A stretch of DNA of 64,000 nucleotides, from NCBI RefSeq assembly GCF_900129245.1, contig NZ_FQUT01000012.1, positions 78,653-142,652 on the forward strand, read 5' to 3'. Below the pieces are notes generated by a model. The model had not been told where the DNA came from. It made no database searches and was given only the letters and a program-made list of their open reading frames with translations. Of this stretch, positions 56,646 through 64,000 are shown piece after piece; the first letter of the stretch is position 1; each line of letters starts with the position of its first letter. This DNA is from Chryseobacterium arachidis. Its GTDB lineage: Bacteria > Bacteroidota > Bacteroidia > Flavobacteriales > Weeksellaceae. The position numbers and the translations under genes were made by a program.

Positions 56646-57069
56646 GCTCCTCGATCCACAGTGCGATTAAACCGGTCAGTTCGGTATACAGCAGGTCATA
56701 GTGCGTGGTATAGGCAAAATCATCCGTCAGTTCATAATGACCAAAGATCTCCTCACAGGCCGGAAGGATCTTTATTGCAAAGTCACGGTACTCAACTTCA
56801 TCGAAGATGTCTGCAAACTCATAAGTTAAGACCTCAAAAAGGGTATTAAACTTTGAGAAATGAAGATTTTCATATAGAATATAGTCAGCGATTTCATCGC
56901 ACTGCTCAATGGCGTTACCAGCCCGAAATGCGCCCTCATAGGCATTGGCTGCCCAGCGGGAACGTTGCTCAATAAAATGTGTATCCCCGGCCTTTTCAGG
57001 GAAACTGGATTCCAGATGGTCTTTAAGCTTTAGCTGGTAGTAAGAAAAGTCCTGTATTTGCTTTTTCAT
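56632..57069 (-). CDS. DUF1896 protein
   Basis: 145 residues, all-helical, with the family's FIEQRSRWAANAYEGAFRAG and LHFSKFNTLFEVLTYEF. DUF1896 proteins occur beside topB and the large helicase in Bacteroidota ICEs. The function is unknown. Its end overlaps the start of the methylase-helicase gene, so translation is coupled. Confidence 0.88.
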   Translation of the reverse strand: MKKQIQDFSYYQLKLKDHLESSFPEKAGDTHFIEQRSRWAANAYEGAFRAGNAIEQCDEIADYILYENLHFSKFNTLFEVLTYEFADIFDEVEYRDFAIKILPACEEIFGHYELTDDFAYTTHYDLLYTELTGLIALWIEEHGIR

Positions 57070-57247
57070 ATCGCTATAATTTTGATGAATTTTATAGCGG
57101 TAAACCTAGCTACACAGGCTCCTGAAAGCCGGTTTTGAGCCTATGAAGTCCTAATCTGGCGGAGATTATCCTATTTGTGTCCGTAAACAAAGAAGCCTGC
57201 AATCATTATAGATTCCAGGCTCCAAACACCAAACCATACCATGAAAG

Positions 57248-59332
57248 TTATCTTGACTTTCTTTTCTTTGTTTTTGGGAACTCAAAAGAAGTTGAACCGT
57301 CCGATCGCAGAACAATAAAGGCTTCAAATGATTTATTGCTTTTCCCTATCATTTTTTTGATCAGAGAGGTCCGTTTTTTTGTAAGCAGGTCTTCAATATC
57401 CTTATACGAAAGCTGTACCCCACACACTTTTCGAAAGATAATCCAGCCGCATGCATCATCAACGCATTTGACTAATTTATCCCTGAGGACTACTTTATCC
57501 CTGCATTTAGGGCAATGCAAATCAACTTCCGGGCGGGATGGCCTACTTATATTTAATAGTTCTGCGGTAATCTCGCGGGTAATCATTTGGATATCTGCGC
57601 GGAAAACGCTAGCCTTTAACTCATGGTTTTCGATCTTTTCAAAGGCGATCTCCCACTGGGCTGTCATCGCTGCATCTGCAATTTTCTTGTCGCTCACAAT
57701 TGAGTAGACCAGCATTCCTTTTTCAGTGGGTACAAGTGCTTTCTTGTCACGTCTTATATAATCCCTTTCAAAAAGCGTTTCAATTACGGCTGCCCGTGTA
57801 GCCGGTGTTCCGATACCTATCCCCTTAAGCGCTTTTTTCTGCTGATCATCGTTGATCGTATTTCCTACATTTTCCATCGTTGCCAGCAAATCCGCTTCTG
57901 TAAACAAAGCAGGTGGTTTAGTCTTCTTGGCAAGTACCTGAGAACCGTGGATTTTTAGCTGCAATCCTACATGAAGTGAAGGAAGGTCACCCAACAGATC
58001 ATCGCCCTCCTGCTCGAAATCTCCATTGACCATTTTCCAACCTCCTGAAGTTATTTTAACAGTTTTCAAACCAAAGTCATAATCTGATACTGACACCATC
58101 ACATCTGTGATCTCCCGGTAACAGGCCGGTGATACCGCTTCAAGCAACCGCTTTGCGATCATATCGTATAGGGCATTTTCCTGCCCGTCCAGCATGGTGG
58201 GGATATTTTCGGTAACTAAAATACCATAATGGTCAGTAACTTTTAAACTGTTCACAATATGCTTGTTGTACCGCTCCCACTTTACTTTTTCTACAGCATC
58301 TTGACAGGATTTCCGGCAATTAAGAGCAAGGATCAGTCCTGGAATTTCAGACCAGACATCCTCGGGAATATACTTTGACCCTGTCCTTGGATAAGTGATA
58401 AATTTCTTCTCGTACAGGTTCTGCGCTAGTTCCAGGGTTCTTTCTGCTGAATAACCAAGTTTTTTATTCGCTTCTTTTTGCAAACCTGTGAGATCAAAGA
58501 GAAGCGGCGCCTGAATGATGCTCGGTTTTGTTTCAACTTTCTTTACAACCGCATTTCCTGATCGTTCAACCAACCGGATGATCGCTTCGGCTTTCTTTTT
58601 ATCTTCCCACTTATCCGCAGAAACGGTCTTAAAAACAATTCCCTCTCTGGCATGTTCCAACTCGATCTGGAAATAGTTTTTGATATCAAAGGCCTTATTG
58701 TCGAGAAATCTTTTGCAGATGAGTGCCAGCGTAGGGGTCTGCACTCTCCCCAAAGAAAATAAACCATCTGACATCGCTACCGTCAGCGCCTGCGTGGCAT
58801 TTATCCCGATCAGCCAATCCGCCCGGGAACGTTCACGGCCCGCATAAAAGAAACCATCAAAATCACTTCCTTTCTGCAGATTGTCAAATCCTGCAATGAT
58901 TGCTTTTTCGGTCAGGCTGCTGATCCATAATCTTTCAAAAGATTTTTTACAGTTCAGATATTCATAAATGTAACGAAAAATAACTTCACCTTCTCTTCCC
59001 GCATCAGTGGCGGCAATGATGCTGTCGCAACGGTCAAAAACATAGGAAATTGTCTGCAGTTGTTTTTTAGATCCTTCATCCTCAACATAACCGCCTGAGG
59101 ATCTTACTTTCCTTCCGGTCAACATAAAATGCTCGGGAATAATCGGAAGGGATTCTTTGATGAACCCCTTGACCCCATAATCTTCGGGCATGGCCAGACC
59201 TACTAAATGTCCGTATGCCCAGGTCACCATAAATCCGCCGCCCTCAAAATAGCCATCCTTTTTTTCGGTAGCACCCACAATTCGGGCAAGCTCTGAAGCT
59301 ACCGAAGGCTTTTCAGCCAATATTGCTCTCAT
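57248..59332 (-). CDS. topB: DNA topoisomerase III (Exc-like)
   Basis: 694 residues, the normal size of TopB. The Toprim domain starts MRAILAEKPSVASELARIVGA; the catalytic Tyr is in FITYPRTGSKYIP (near residue 311). A C-terminal zinc ribbon has Cys pairs in HCPKCRDKV and KCVDDACGW. In CTnDOT the related protein Exc is required for excision. Here the gene lies downstream of an excisionase-like HTH gene and a DUF4099/DUF3945 gene, in an order like CTnDOT xis-orf3-exc. Confidence 0.94.
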   Translation of the reverse strand: MRAILAEKPSVASELARIVGATEKKDGYFEGGGFMVTWAYGHLVGLAMPEDYGVKGFIKESLPIIPEHFMLTGRKVRSSGGYVEDEGSKKQLQTISYVFDRCDSIIAATDAGREGEVIFRYIYEYLNCKKSFERLWISSLTEKAIIAGFDNLQKGSDFDGFFYAGRERSRADWLIGINATQALTVAMSDGLFSLGRVQTPTLALICKRFLDNKAFDIKNYFQIELEHAREGIVFKTVSADKWEDKKKAEAIIRLVERSGNAVVKKVETKPSIIQAPLLFDLTGLQKEANKKLGYSAERTLELAQNLYEKKFITYPRTGSKYIPEDVWSEIPGLILALNCRKSCQDAVEKVKWERYNKHIVNSLKVTDHYGILVTENIPTMLDGQENALYDMIAKRLLEAVSPACYREITDVMVSVSDYDFGLKTVKITSGGWKMVNGDFEQEGDDLLGDLPSLHVGLQLKIHGSQVLAKKTKPPALFTEADLLATMENVGNTINDDQQKKALKGIGIGTPATRAAVIETLFERDYIRRDKKALVPTEKGMLVYSIVSDKKIADAAMTAQWEIAFEKIENHELKASVFRADIQMITREITAELLNISRPSRPEVDLHCPKCRDKVVLRDKLVKCVDDACGWIIFRKVCGVQLSYKDIEDLLTKKRTSLIKKMIGKSNKSFEAFIVLRSDGSTSFEFPKTKKRKSR

Positions 59333-59341
59333 GGTGCAGGT

Positions 59342-60715
59342 CTAGTTCACTCGCTGTTTGGGAGCATTTGTTTTCTTTCTGTTCTCCTTGGCTGAATCCT
59401 GGGCAGCATTAGTATTTTGTGAATTCTCCTTTTGTTTCTGGCTATCTGAAAGAGACTGCTCACTGCCTTTGCTGAGTTCAGGATTTTTCAGGTCAAAATT
59501 CAATCTGCCCTCTTCCTTGTTAAACCAGAGATATCCTGAATAAAGTTTCGTTCCTTCCCTGTTAACAATATCTTTTAGGTGGATAACCGACCCTTCTTCC
59601 AGCATTTTCTTATCCTGATCTGTCAGAACCTTCCCTCTAAATTCATCACTGATACCTGGAGTCTGGGCTTGCTTTTGACTTATATTTCCAACAAAGACGA
59701 GCTTCTTCTCATCAGCATTATATTGGAGATTTTGGCTGAAAGATTCCCCTGTTTTTGAGTTTTTCATGCCTTCAACCAGCACTGGCTTACCTTCGAGAAG
59801 TTCTGCTTTTTGCTCGGGGCTCAATTTTACGCCCCCGAAAGAATTGCTAAGCTTGATAAGGTCTACTGGAAAAGAAACCACTTCATTGGTGAGTTTATCA
59901 ATGCTGATCAGAGCCTTTACCTTGCTGCCGTCCGAATAATTGGTCAGCTCAGCGACCCTCCCCATATTTCCGGTTTTCAGCAAATTCTCTCTGTCCTGTG
60001 GTGTGAATGAATGTCCGTAAAACTGGTTTTTTAGATCGGGTTCCATTCTTACACCATGCGCCATAACCACAACTTTATCGTTGACGGTTCTCAGGGCAAG
60101 ACGTGCATCCCCTTTCCAGACCACTCCGTCAAAATTGCCATCAATTCGATAAACGCCATCCGTTTTATAACCCTTTAAAAGTTTGTCAAGCTGTCCGTTC
60201 TTCTCCAGCAGTTCCCTGTTTAAGTTCAGTTTTTCCAGTGAGCTCCAGTCGATGTCTTCGATTTTAAATTTATAGGTCGCCTTTGGTTGTTCCTGGGGCG
60301 CCGCGCCATTTGTTTGATTTGTGTCCATATTTTGCTTTTTTAGTTTATCATAATTAATTTCAAGGGCTTCCAGCAGCTTCATCCCTTCAGGACTGGGATT
60401 ATCAATCGCTTTCTGCAATTTTCTGACAATATCAAACAGATCAATTTCAGAACTTTTGAAAAACCTGAAGGAACCTGGATCGTTTAGCCTTCTCCAGAAA
60501 TTTGAAAAGAAATTGCTGATCGGATCAGCTTTATCAATCCGTATAAAATCCATCAGATTGGATTTCTTAGGCTCAGCACTCTTTAGATCGCCCTTTTCAT
60601 CCACACCCTGAACTGCTTCAATTTTATTTTTCTTTTTGTCGAGCACCAGCAGAATATCTGACATCGCTTCGAGCGTCTGCTGGCGCTCCTCTTTGGAAAT
60701 TTGTTGTTCACTCAT
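59342..60715 (-). CDS. DUF4099/DUF3945 protein
   Basis: 457 residues from ATG 60715. The middle part has the DUF4099 pattern (KIEDIDWSSLEKLNLNRELL), followed by DUF3945-like repeats (FYGHSFTPQDRENLLKTGNMGRVAEL, and later VLTDQDKKMLEEGSVIHLKDI). The C-terminus is low-complexity and basic. Such proteins accompany topB in Bacteroidota ICEs, possibly as DNA-processing partners. It ends 9 bases before topB starts. Confidence 0.87.
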   Translation of the reverse strand: MSEQQISKEERQQTLEAMSDILLVLDKKKNKIEAVQGVDEKGDLKSAEPKKSNLMDFIRIDKADPISNFFSNFWRRLNDPGSFRFFKSSEIDLFDIVRKLQKAIDNPSPEGMKLLEALEINYDKLKKQNMDTNQTNGAAPQEQPKATYKFKIEDIDWSSLEKLNLNRELLEKNGQLDKLLKGYKTDGVYRIDGNFDGVVWKGDARLALRTVNDKVVVMAHGVRMEPDLKNQFYGHSFTPQDRENLLKTGNMGRVAELTNYSDGSKVKALISIDKLTNEVVSFPVDLIKLSNSFGGVKLSPEQKAELLEGKPVLVEGMKNSKTGESFSQNLQYNADEKKLVFVGNISQKQAQTPGISDEFRGKVLTDQDKKMLEEGSVIHLKDIVNREGTKLYSGYLWFNKEEGRLNFDLKNPELSKGSEQSLSDSQKQKENSQNTNAAQDSAKENRKKTNAPKQRVN

Positions 60716-60773
60716 AATAAAAAAGTTTTTATTTTCTACGAATCTACCGGCGGATAAATCGCTCATGAATCAT

Positions 60774-61088
60774 TTATCCTTCATTGTCCTTAAATGGCCT
60801 GTACTTTCCGCCATGGTAACTCTCGCGGATAAACTGTTGCACGTCGGAGCTTTTATAGAAAATCTTACCGCTGACCGTGAAATAATTGATCTTGCCCAAT
60901 GTCCTGTAGCGCTGCAATGCACGATAGGTTATTTTCAACATCTGAAGCACGTCCTGGTTATCCAGTAACTCTTCACCGTCAATACTTAATCTTTTCTTTT
61001 CCCTTATTTCAAGGTCACCTGCAAGGATGTCAAAGCGTTTCATAATCTGATCCATCCAATGTAAAAATTCAGTCCTTTCGATATTCAT
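60774..61088 (-). CDS. Excisionase-like helix-turn-helix protein
   Basis: 104 residues. The C-terminal half is a MerR-like winged helix (LDNQDVLQMLKITYRALQRYRTLGKINYF, in part) of the kind annotated as helix-turn-helix/excisionase in Bacteroidota ICEs (Xis2d-like). The protein ends in GGKYRPFKDNEG. It is the first gene of the minus-strand processing module. Bacteroidota elements usually carry two such genes in tandem, and a possible remnant of the other lies just upstream. Confidence 0.82.
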   Translation of the reverse strand: MNIERTEFLHWMDQIMKRFDILAGDLEIREKKRLSIDGEELLDNQDVLQMLKITYRALQRYRTLGKINYFTVSGKIFYKSSDVQQFIRESYHGGKYRPFKDNEG

Positions 61089-61105
61089 GGCCTATATGAT
61101 TTGGT

Positions 61106-61186
61106 TTACTTGTCCAAAATTGGCCTGTATTTTCCGCTGAATCTTACAAGACTGTAGTCAGCTCTTACCAAGGAAATGCAACTTTT
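61106..61186 (-). pseudogene. Possible remnant of a second excisionase-like gene (3' end)
   Basis: Minus-strand frame ending in TAA at 61108-61106 reads LVRADYSLVRFSGKYRPILDK. The GKYRP segment matches the C-terminus of the neighbouring protein (GGKYRPFKD), and the DNA GGCCTGTAyTTTCCGCy occurs at both places. A stop lies directly before the 26-codon stretch, so only a fragment remains. Confidence 0.3.
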
Positions 61187-61277
61187 TTAAAATAAATTAG
61201 CGAAATAATAGGGTCAAAAAGAACTTATAAGGCAGCATTTCTGTCTAACAGATTGATAAAACATGGGCATAAAAAAA

Positions 61278-61300
61278 GCAGGTAACGTCCCATTACCTGC
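61278..61300. terminator. Terminator after rteC
   Basis: GCAGGTAA (61278-61285) pairs with TTACCTGC (61293-61300); minus-strand continuation is TTTTTTT, plus-strand TATTTTTG. It lies 33 bases beyond the rteC stop. Confidence 0.75.
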
Positions 61301-61332
61301 TATTTTTGTCAATATTATAGCGTGAGAGTACT

Positions 61333-62175
61333 TTAAATGTCGCGATCCATATATTGCTCCAGGGAATTTTTCAGAAATACCAAATAGCTTGCCTTCTCCC
61401 CTGCCCGAAATTTCATCTGATGGAAAGCGTGATGAATATCCCCGAGGTTGACCTCAAAGAGTTGTTCAAATAGCTTGGTGATTCTTTTGATTCCTGCTCT
61501 GCCATGGGAAACACTGCCCGAGATGTGCAGCGCATAAATCAGTTCGATCAGAGCATTTTTTGAATCGGTCCATGAAAAGTCTGAGTTCTCAACGGTAGAA
61601 ACTGCATCCTTTCCAAATTCATCTCTTTTACCCAGCTTGGAGCTGACATAATTATGTAATAGATCAAACGAAATTATTTTCGCAATCCTGTAATCATACT
61701 GTGTTGAAAATTCAACATCTACTTCAAAAAAGAAACTGTTCAAGCCCTCATAAAAGTTAATATTACCTAGTCTATAATACGTTTCGTCCTTATCGATCCT
61801 TCCGGAACGATAGTATTTATAGAACTCGGAAGCCCCAATATCCTTTTTAAATTCTTTGTTGAGAAGCTTAAGCTGCTCAGCATAATAAAGCTGCAGAAGC
61901 TCATCCGTCTGCGGTGCATTGGATTCCAGTATGATAAACTTATTGTAAAAAATAAGCTTTCCCAAAATCTGAGGTTTAACACATTTGAAAAAGACGATTT
62001 CATCCTGAGCGTTTGCAAATCCATTTGTCAAAACCTCAGCTTTGATTTGTGTAAGTAATTCTCGAAGAAAAGATAACATATGATATGCTTCGCAAATAAC
62101 GCTTTTGCTATTTCGGGAAGCTATCTTTTCTTCTTTGTCAATAGATAATAAAAGGTTTTTATACAGTTGTTTCAT
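61333..62175 (-). CDS. rteC: RteC-family regulator
   Basis: 280 residues from ATG 62175. The RteC domain (about 20-215) includes FFKCVKPQILGKLIFYNKFIILES and EFYKYYRSGRIDKDETYYRLGN, and the C-terminal part carries a region probably responsible for DNA binding (IDLIYALHISGSVSHGRAGI-like ELIYALHISGSVSHGRAGI). In CTnDOT RteC activates the excision operon. It lies upstream of the excisionase-like gene on the same strand. No rteA/rteB or tet gene is visible here. Confidence 0.9.
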   Translation of the reverse strand: MKQLYKNLLLSIDKEEKIASRNSKSVICEAYHMLSFLRELLTQIKAEVLTNGFANAQDEIVFFKCVKPQILGKLIFYNKFIILESNAPQTDELLQLYYAEQLKLLNKEFKKDIGASEFYKYYRSGRIDKDETYYRLGNINFYEGLNSFFFEVDVEFSTQYDYRIAKIISFDLLHNYVSSKLGKRDEFGKDAVSTVENSDFSWTDSKNALIELIYALHISGSVSHGRAGIKRITKLFEQLFEVNLGDIHHAFHQMKFRAGEKASYLVFLKNSLEQYMDRDI

Positions 62176-62556
62176 AATGTAACTTTTAAAGTGAACAAAC
62201 CCCACACAGTCGCTTTACTTTAAAATATATATCCCACAAGTGAGATAAACAATTAAATATACAGTATAAAATATTTCCTAGCAATAAATTACTCATACCT
62301 TTTATTATCTGTGCAATAACAATCAGAATTCGCTAGTAATATGAAAATATTTGAGCATTATTTATTACCATAGAGAATTCATCTATTTTTTTACTACTCT
62401 CGATAAAATAAAAATGAACTAAAGGGAAATAGTTAGAAACACTAAAATAAAAAAAGAGCAATTATTGCTCTCTATATAACCTGTATGATTATTTTAGTAA
62501 GATTGTGTACCTCAAAAAAAAGTAGCTAATATGAAGTTCTAACACTATTTAAAGCC
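62176..62556. other. Intergenic region upstream of rteC
   Basis: About 380 very AT-rich bases. The minus-strand terminator of the oxidoreductase gene lies at 62443-62471. The rest may contain the rteC promoter, but I cannot point to a convincing one. Confidence 0.6.
62443..62471 (-). terminator. Terminator of the YhdH-type oxidoreductase gene
   Basis: AGAGCAA (62455-62461) pairs with TTGCTCT (62465-62471), and the minus-strand continuation is a run of Ts (TTTTTTATTTTAG). Confidence 0.75.
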
Positions 62557-63549
62557 CTAAAGCTTCACCACCGCTCTCCCTTGCATTTTCCCGCTGTGTA
62601 TTCTATCAATATATTCGGGCAGTTCTTCAAGACTTATTATTTTTGCTAAATCGTTAAGCTGTTGAGGTTTCCAATCAATTCCCAGATTTTTCCATACAGG
62701 AAGTCTCTTTTCCAAGGGAATTTCCACACTGTCAATTCCGATGAGTTGAATGCCTTTAAGAATAAAAGGAAAAACGGTTGTATTAAGTTCTCCGCCGCCT
62801 ACCATTCCACAGGTCGTAACAACTCCTTCATAATGAAGACTTTTGATTAAAGTTGCCAAAATATTGCCTCCCACTGTATCGATAGCCGCCGAAAAATGAG
62901 GTTTAAGCAATGCTTTAACGCTTTTATCTTCAAAATCCTGTCTTGAAATAATCTCAGCTGCACCCAATGATTTCAAAAAAGGAATTGCTTCTTCTTTTGA
63001 GCTGATTGCCGCCACCTGAAATCCTAATTTTGCTAAAATAGCAACTGCCACCGAACCGACTCCTCCGGTAGATCCACTAACTGCAACAGTCCCTTTTTCA
63101 GGCGTGATTCCGTTGCGAAGCAATGCCTGGACAGAGAGACCTGCAGTAAAACCAGCAGTACCATAAATCATCGCTTCTTTAGCTGTAAGACCTTCCGGTA
63201 GCTTAATAATCCAGCTTTCAGGAACAACAATGTACTGCCCGAATCCTCCGTTGGTATTCATTCCCAGATCAAAACCTGTTACCAACACCTGATCTCCACT
63301 TTTACAGAGTGATGAAGAGGAGACTTCAACCGTTCCCGCGGCATCAATTCCCGGAGTATGGGGATAGTTTCTCGTTACCCCTTTATTTCCTTTGGCAGAT
63401 AATGCATCTTTGTAATTCAGAGAACTGTATTCGACTCTTATCAATACTTTCCCATCAGGAATATCCTCAATTTGCTTTTCTACAATTGTTGAGCTGTACG
63501 TGCCATCTTCCTGTTCTGCAGTTTCTAACGCCTGATATGTTTTTGCCAT
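62557..63549 (-). CDS. YhdH/YhfP-family quinone oxidoreductase-like protein
   Basis: 330 residues of the medium-chain dehydrogenase type. Motifs: VEYSSLNYKDALSAKGNKGVTRNYPHTPGIDAAGTV in part, the GSTGGVGSVAVAIL nucleotide-binding region, and the YEGVVTTCGMVGGGELNTTVFPFILKG stretch in part. No zinc ligand set. Such proteins reduce quinones or acryloyl-CoA with NADPH. The gene is 20 bases from the next upstream gene and has its own terminator. Confidence 0.9.
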   Translation of the reverse strand: MAKTYQALETAEQEDGTYSSTIVEKQIEDIPDGKVLIRVEYSSLNYKDALSAKGNKGVTRNYPHTPGIDAAGTVEVSSSSLCKSGDQVLVTGFDLGMNTNGGFGQYIVVPESWIIKLPEGLTAKEAMIYGTAGFTAGLSVQALLRNGITPEKGTVAVSGSTGGVGSVAVAILAKLGFQVAAISSKEEAIPFLKSLGAAEIISRQDFEDKSVKALLKPHFSAAIDTVGGNILATLIKSLHYEGVVTTCGMVGGGELNTTVFPFILKGIQLIGIDSVEIPLEKRLPVWKNLGIDWKPQQLNDLAKIISLEELPEYIDRIHSGKMQGRAVVKL

Positions 63550-63569
63550 AATAATTATTTTGTATAAAG

Positions 63570-64000
63570 TTAGTAAATAGCAGAAGATTCTTTACCTTGA
63601 AACTTCAACTGACGGAAGCGACTGTTTTCACGCAGTAATTCGATATCATAACCGCTTTTTTCATTAAGATAAATTTTAATTTCTGCGTTTACAAGATTTC
63701 CGGACATCAGATGCCCCGCAAATTTTCTATCATCCGAAATAAAATGAAAATGAAACGGAGAAAGATCAACGTTACTTAATAATGATGGCGTAAAATAACC
63801 CACCATTGTTCCTTTCATATTTTTTGCCTTGTACTGAGGTCTCACTTTCATTAATGTTGCAAGCTCAGTCGTATCTTCCGGAGAAACGGGATCTGCACCT
63901 CCCACAGTGATCTCTGCCCAAGTTCCCTCAATTTTGATCGCATAAGGTACATTTTGAGTGGTCAATAACGACTGAACTTTATCTTGTAATTCCTCGAAAC
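63570..64000 (-). CDS. Acetolactate decarboxylase-like protein, C-terminal part
   Basis: The frame is open to the window edge, so the start is missing; at least 143 residues are present. The segment MKGTMVGYFTPSLL and then FHFHFISDDRKFAGHLMSG matches the family's GxxVGFW.P and the HxH...H zinc site (three His retained: HFH and GHL). The enzyme makes acetoin from acetolactate. It is the upstream neighbour of the YhdH-type oxidoreductase gene, separated by 20 bases, so they may be co-transcribed. Confidence 0.8.
   Translation of the reverse strand, partial: FEELQDKVQSLLTTQNVPYAIKIEGTWAEITVGGADPVSPEDTTELATLMKVRPQYKAKNMKGTMVGYFTPSLLSNVDLSPFHFHFISDDRKFAGHLMSGNLVNAEIKIYLNEKSGYDIELLRENSRFRQLKFQGKESSAIY

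Noticed and set aside
57177..57707. 176-residue plus-strand frame over the topB 3' end
   Set aside because: Antisense to topoisomerase III, whose motifs are unambiguous.
1..64000. CRISPR arrays, tRNA/rRNA genes and insertion sequences
   Set aside because: No regularly spaced direct repeats, cloverleaf-like segments or transposase genes were found on reading both strands. Faint examples may have been missed.

Overview
The window looks like Bacteroidota DNA (Flavobacteriia or Sphingobacteriia; I cannot settle the genus). The evidence is two SusC-type TonB receptors, a SusD lipoprotein, paired ECF sigma/FecR regulators, a DUF6520 peptide, and a CTnDOT-type conjugation apparatus (traA-traQ, mobA/B/C, rteC, topB) characteristic of Bacteroidota integrative conjugative elements (ICEs). 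No integrase, tRNA, rRNA, CRISPR array or insertion sequence is visible, so the ends of the element are probably outside the window or undetectable here.

Left part (1-27.9 kb), mixed cargo or chromosomal DNA. A minus-strand ECF sigma/FecR/SusC set (SusC cut by the window edge) is followed on the plus strand by a putative defence operon: a possible nuclease-like gene, then tightly overlapping genes for an MBL-fold hydrolase, a trypsin-like protease, a small middle protein and a zinc-ribbon coiled-coil ABC ATPase. This matches the architecture called ABC-three-component (ABC-3C). Next comes a damage-mutagenesis cassette: an S24 self-cleaving repressor divergent from dinB and a DnaE-type polymerase, with palindromes in the shared promoter region. 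A second, plus-strand ECF sigma/FecR/SusC/SusD set ends in an S9 prolyl-oligopeptidase. Convergent to it lies a MauE/DoxX-like membrane protein plus a four-cysteine exported DUF6520 peptide, preceded by four direct repeats at exact 21-bp spacing next to an AraC-type regulator.

Middle (27.9-40 kb): the minus-strand transfer region. traQ, O, N, M, L, K, J, I, G, F and E form one tight operon with its own leader. A second minus-strand block upstream holds a ParA-like ATPase, a DUF3408 protein, a membrane-anchored acidic protein and an unrecognised protein.

Right part (40-64 kb): a 660-base non-coding region with a long inverted repeat (candidate oriT) lies before mobA and the relaxase gene mobB. 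A redox/detoxification cassette (HxlR regulator, nitroreductase, flavin monooxygenase, F420-type reductase, Ohr, NmrA-like, Old Yellow Enzyme) sits between mobB and the coupling-protein gene mobC. The minus-strand processing module follows: excisionase-like HTH, DUF4099/DUF3945 protein, topoisomerase III, DUF1896, and a 1771-residue methylase-helicase, with rteC upstream. The last 1.5 kb holds a YhdH-type oxidoreductase and a truncated acetolactate decarboxylase gene.

Working model: an ICE backbone that carries defence, mutagenesis, nutrient/peptide handling and redox-stress cargo. The relaxase, coupling protein and type IV secretion proteins would move the element. RteC, the excisionase and topoisomerase would govern excision.
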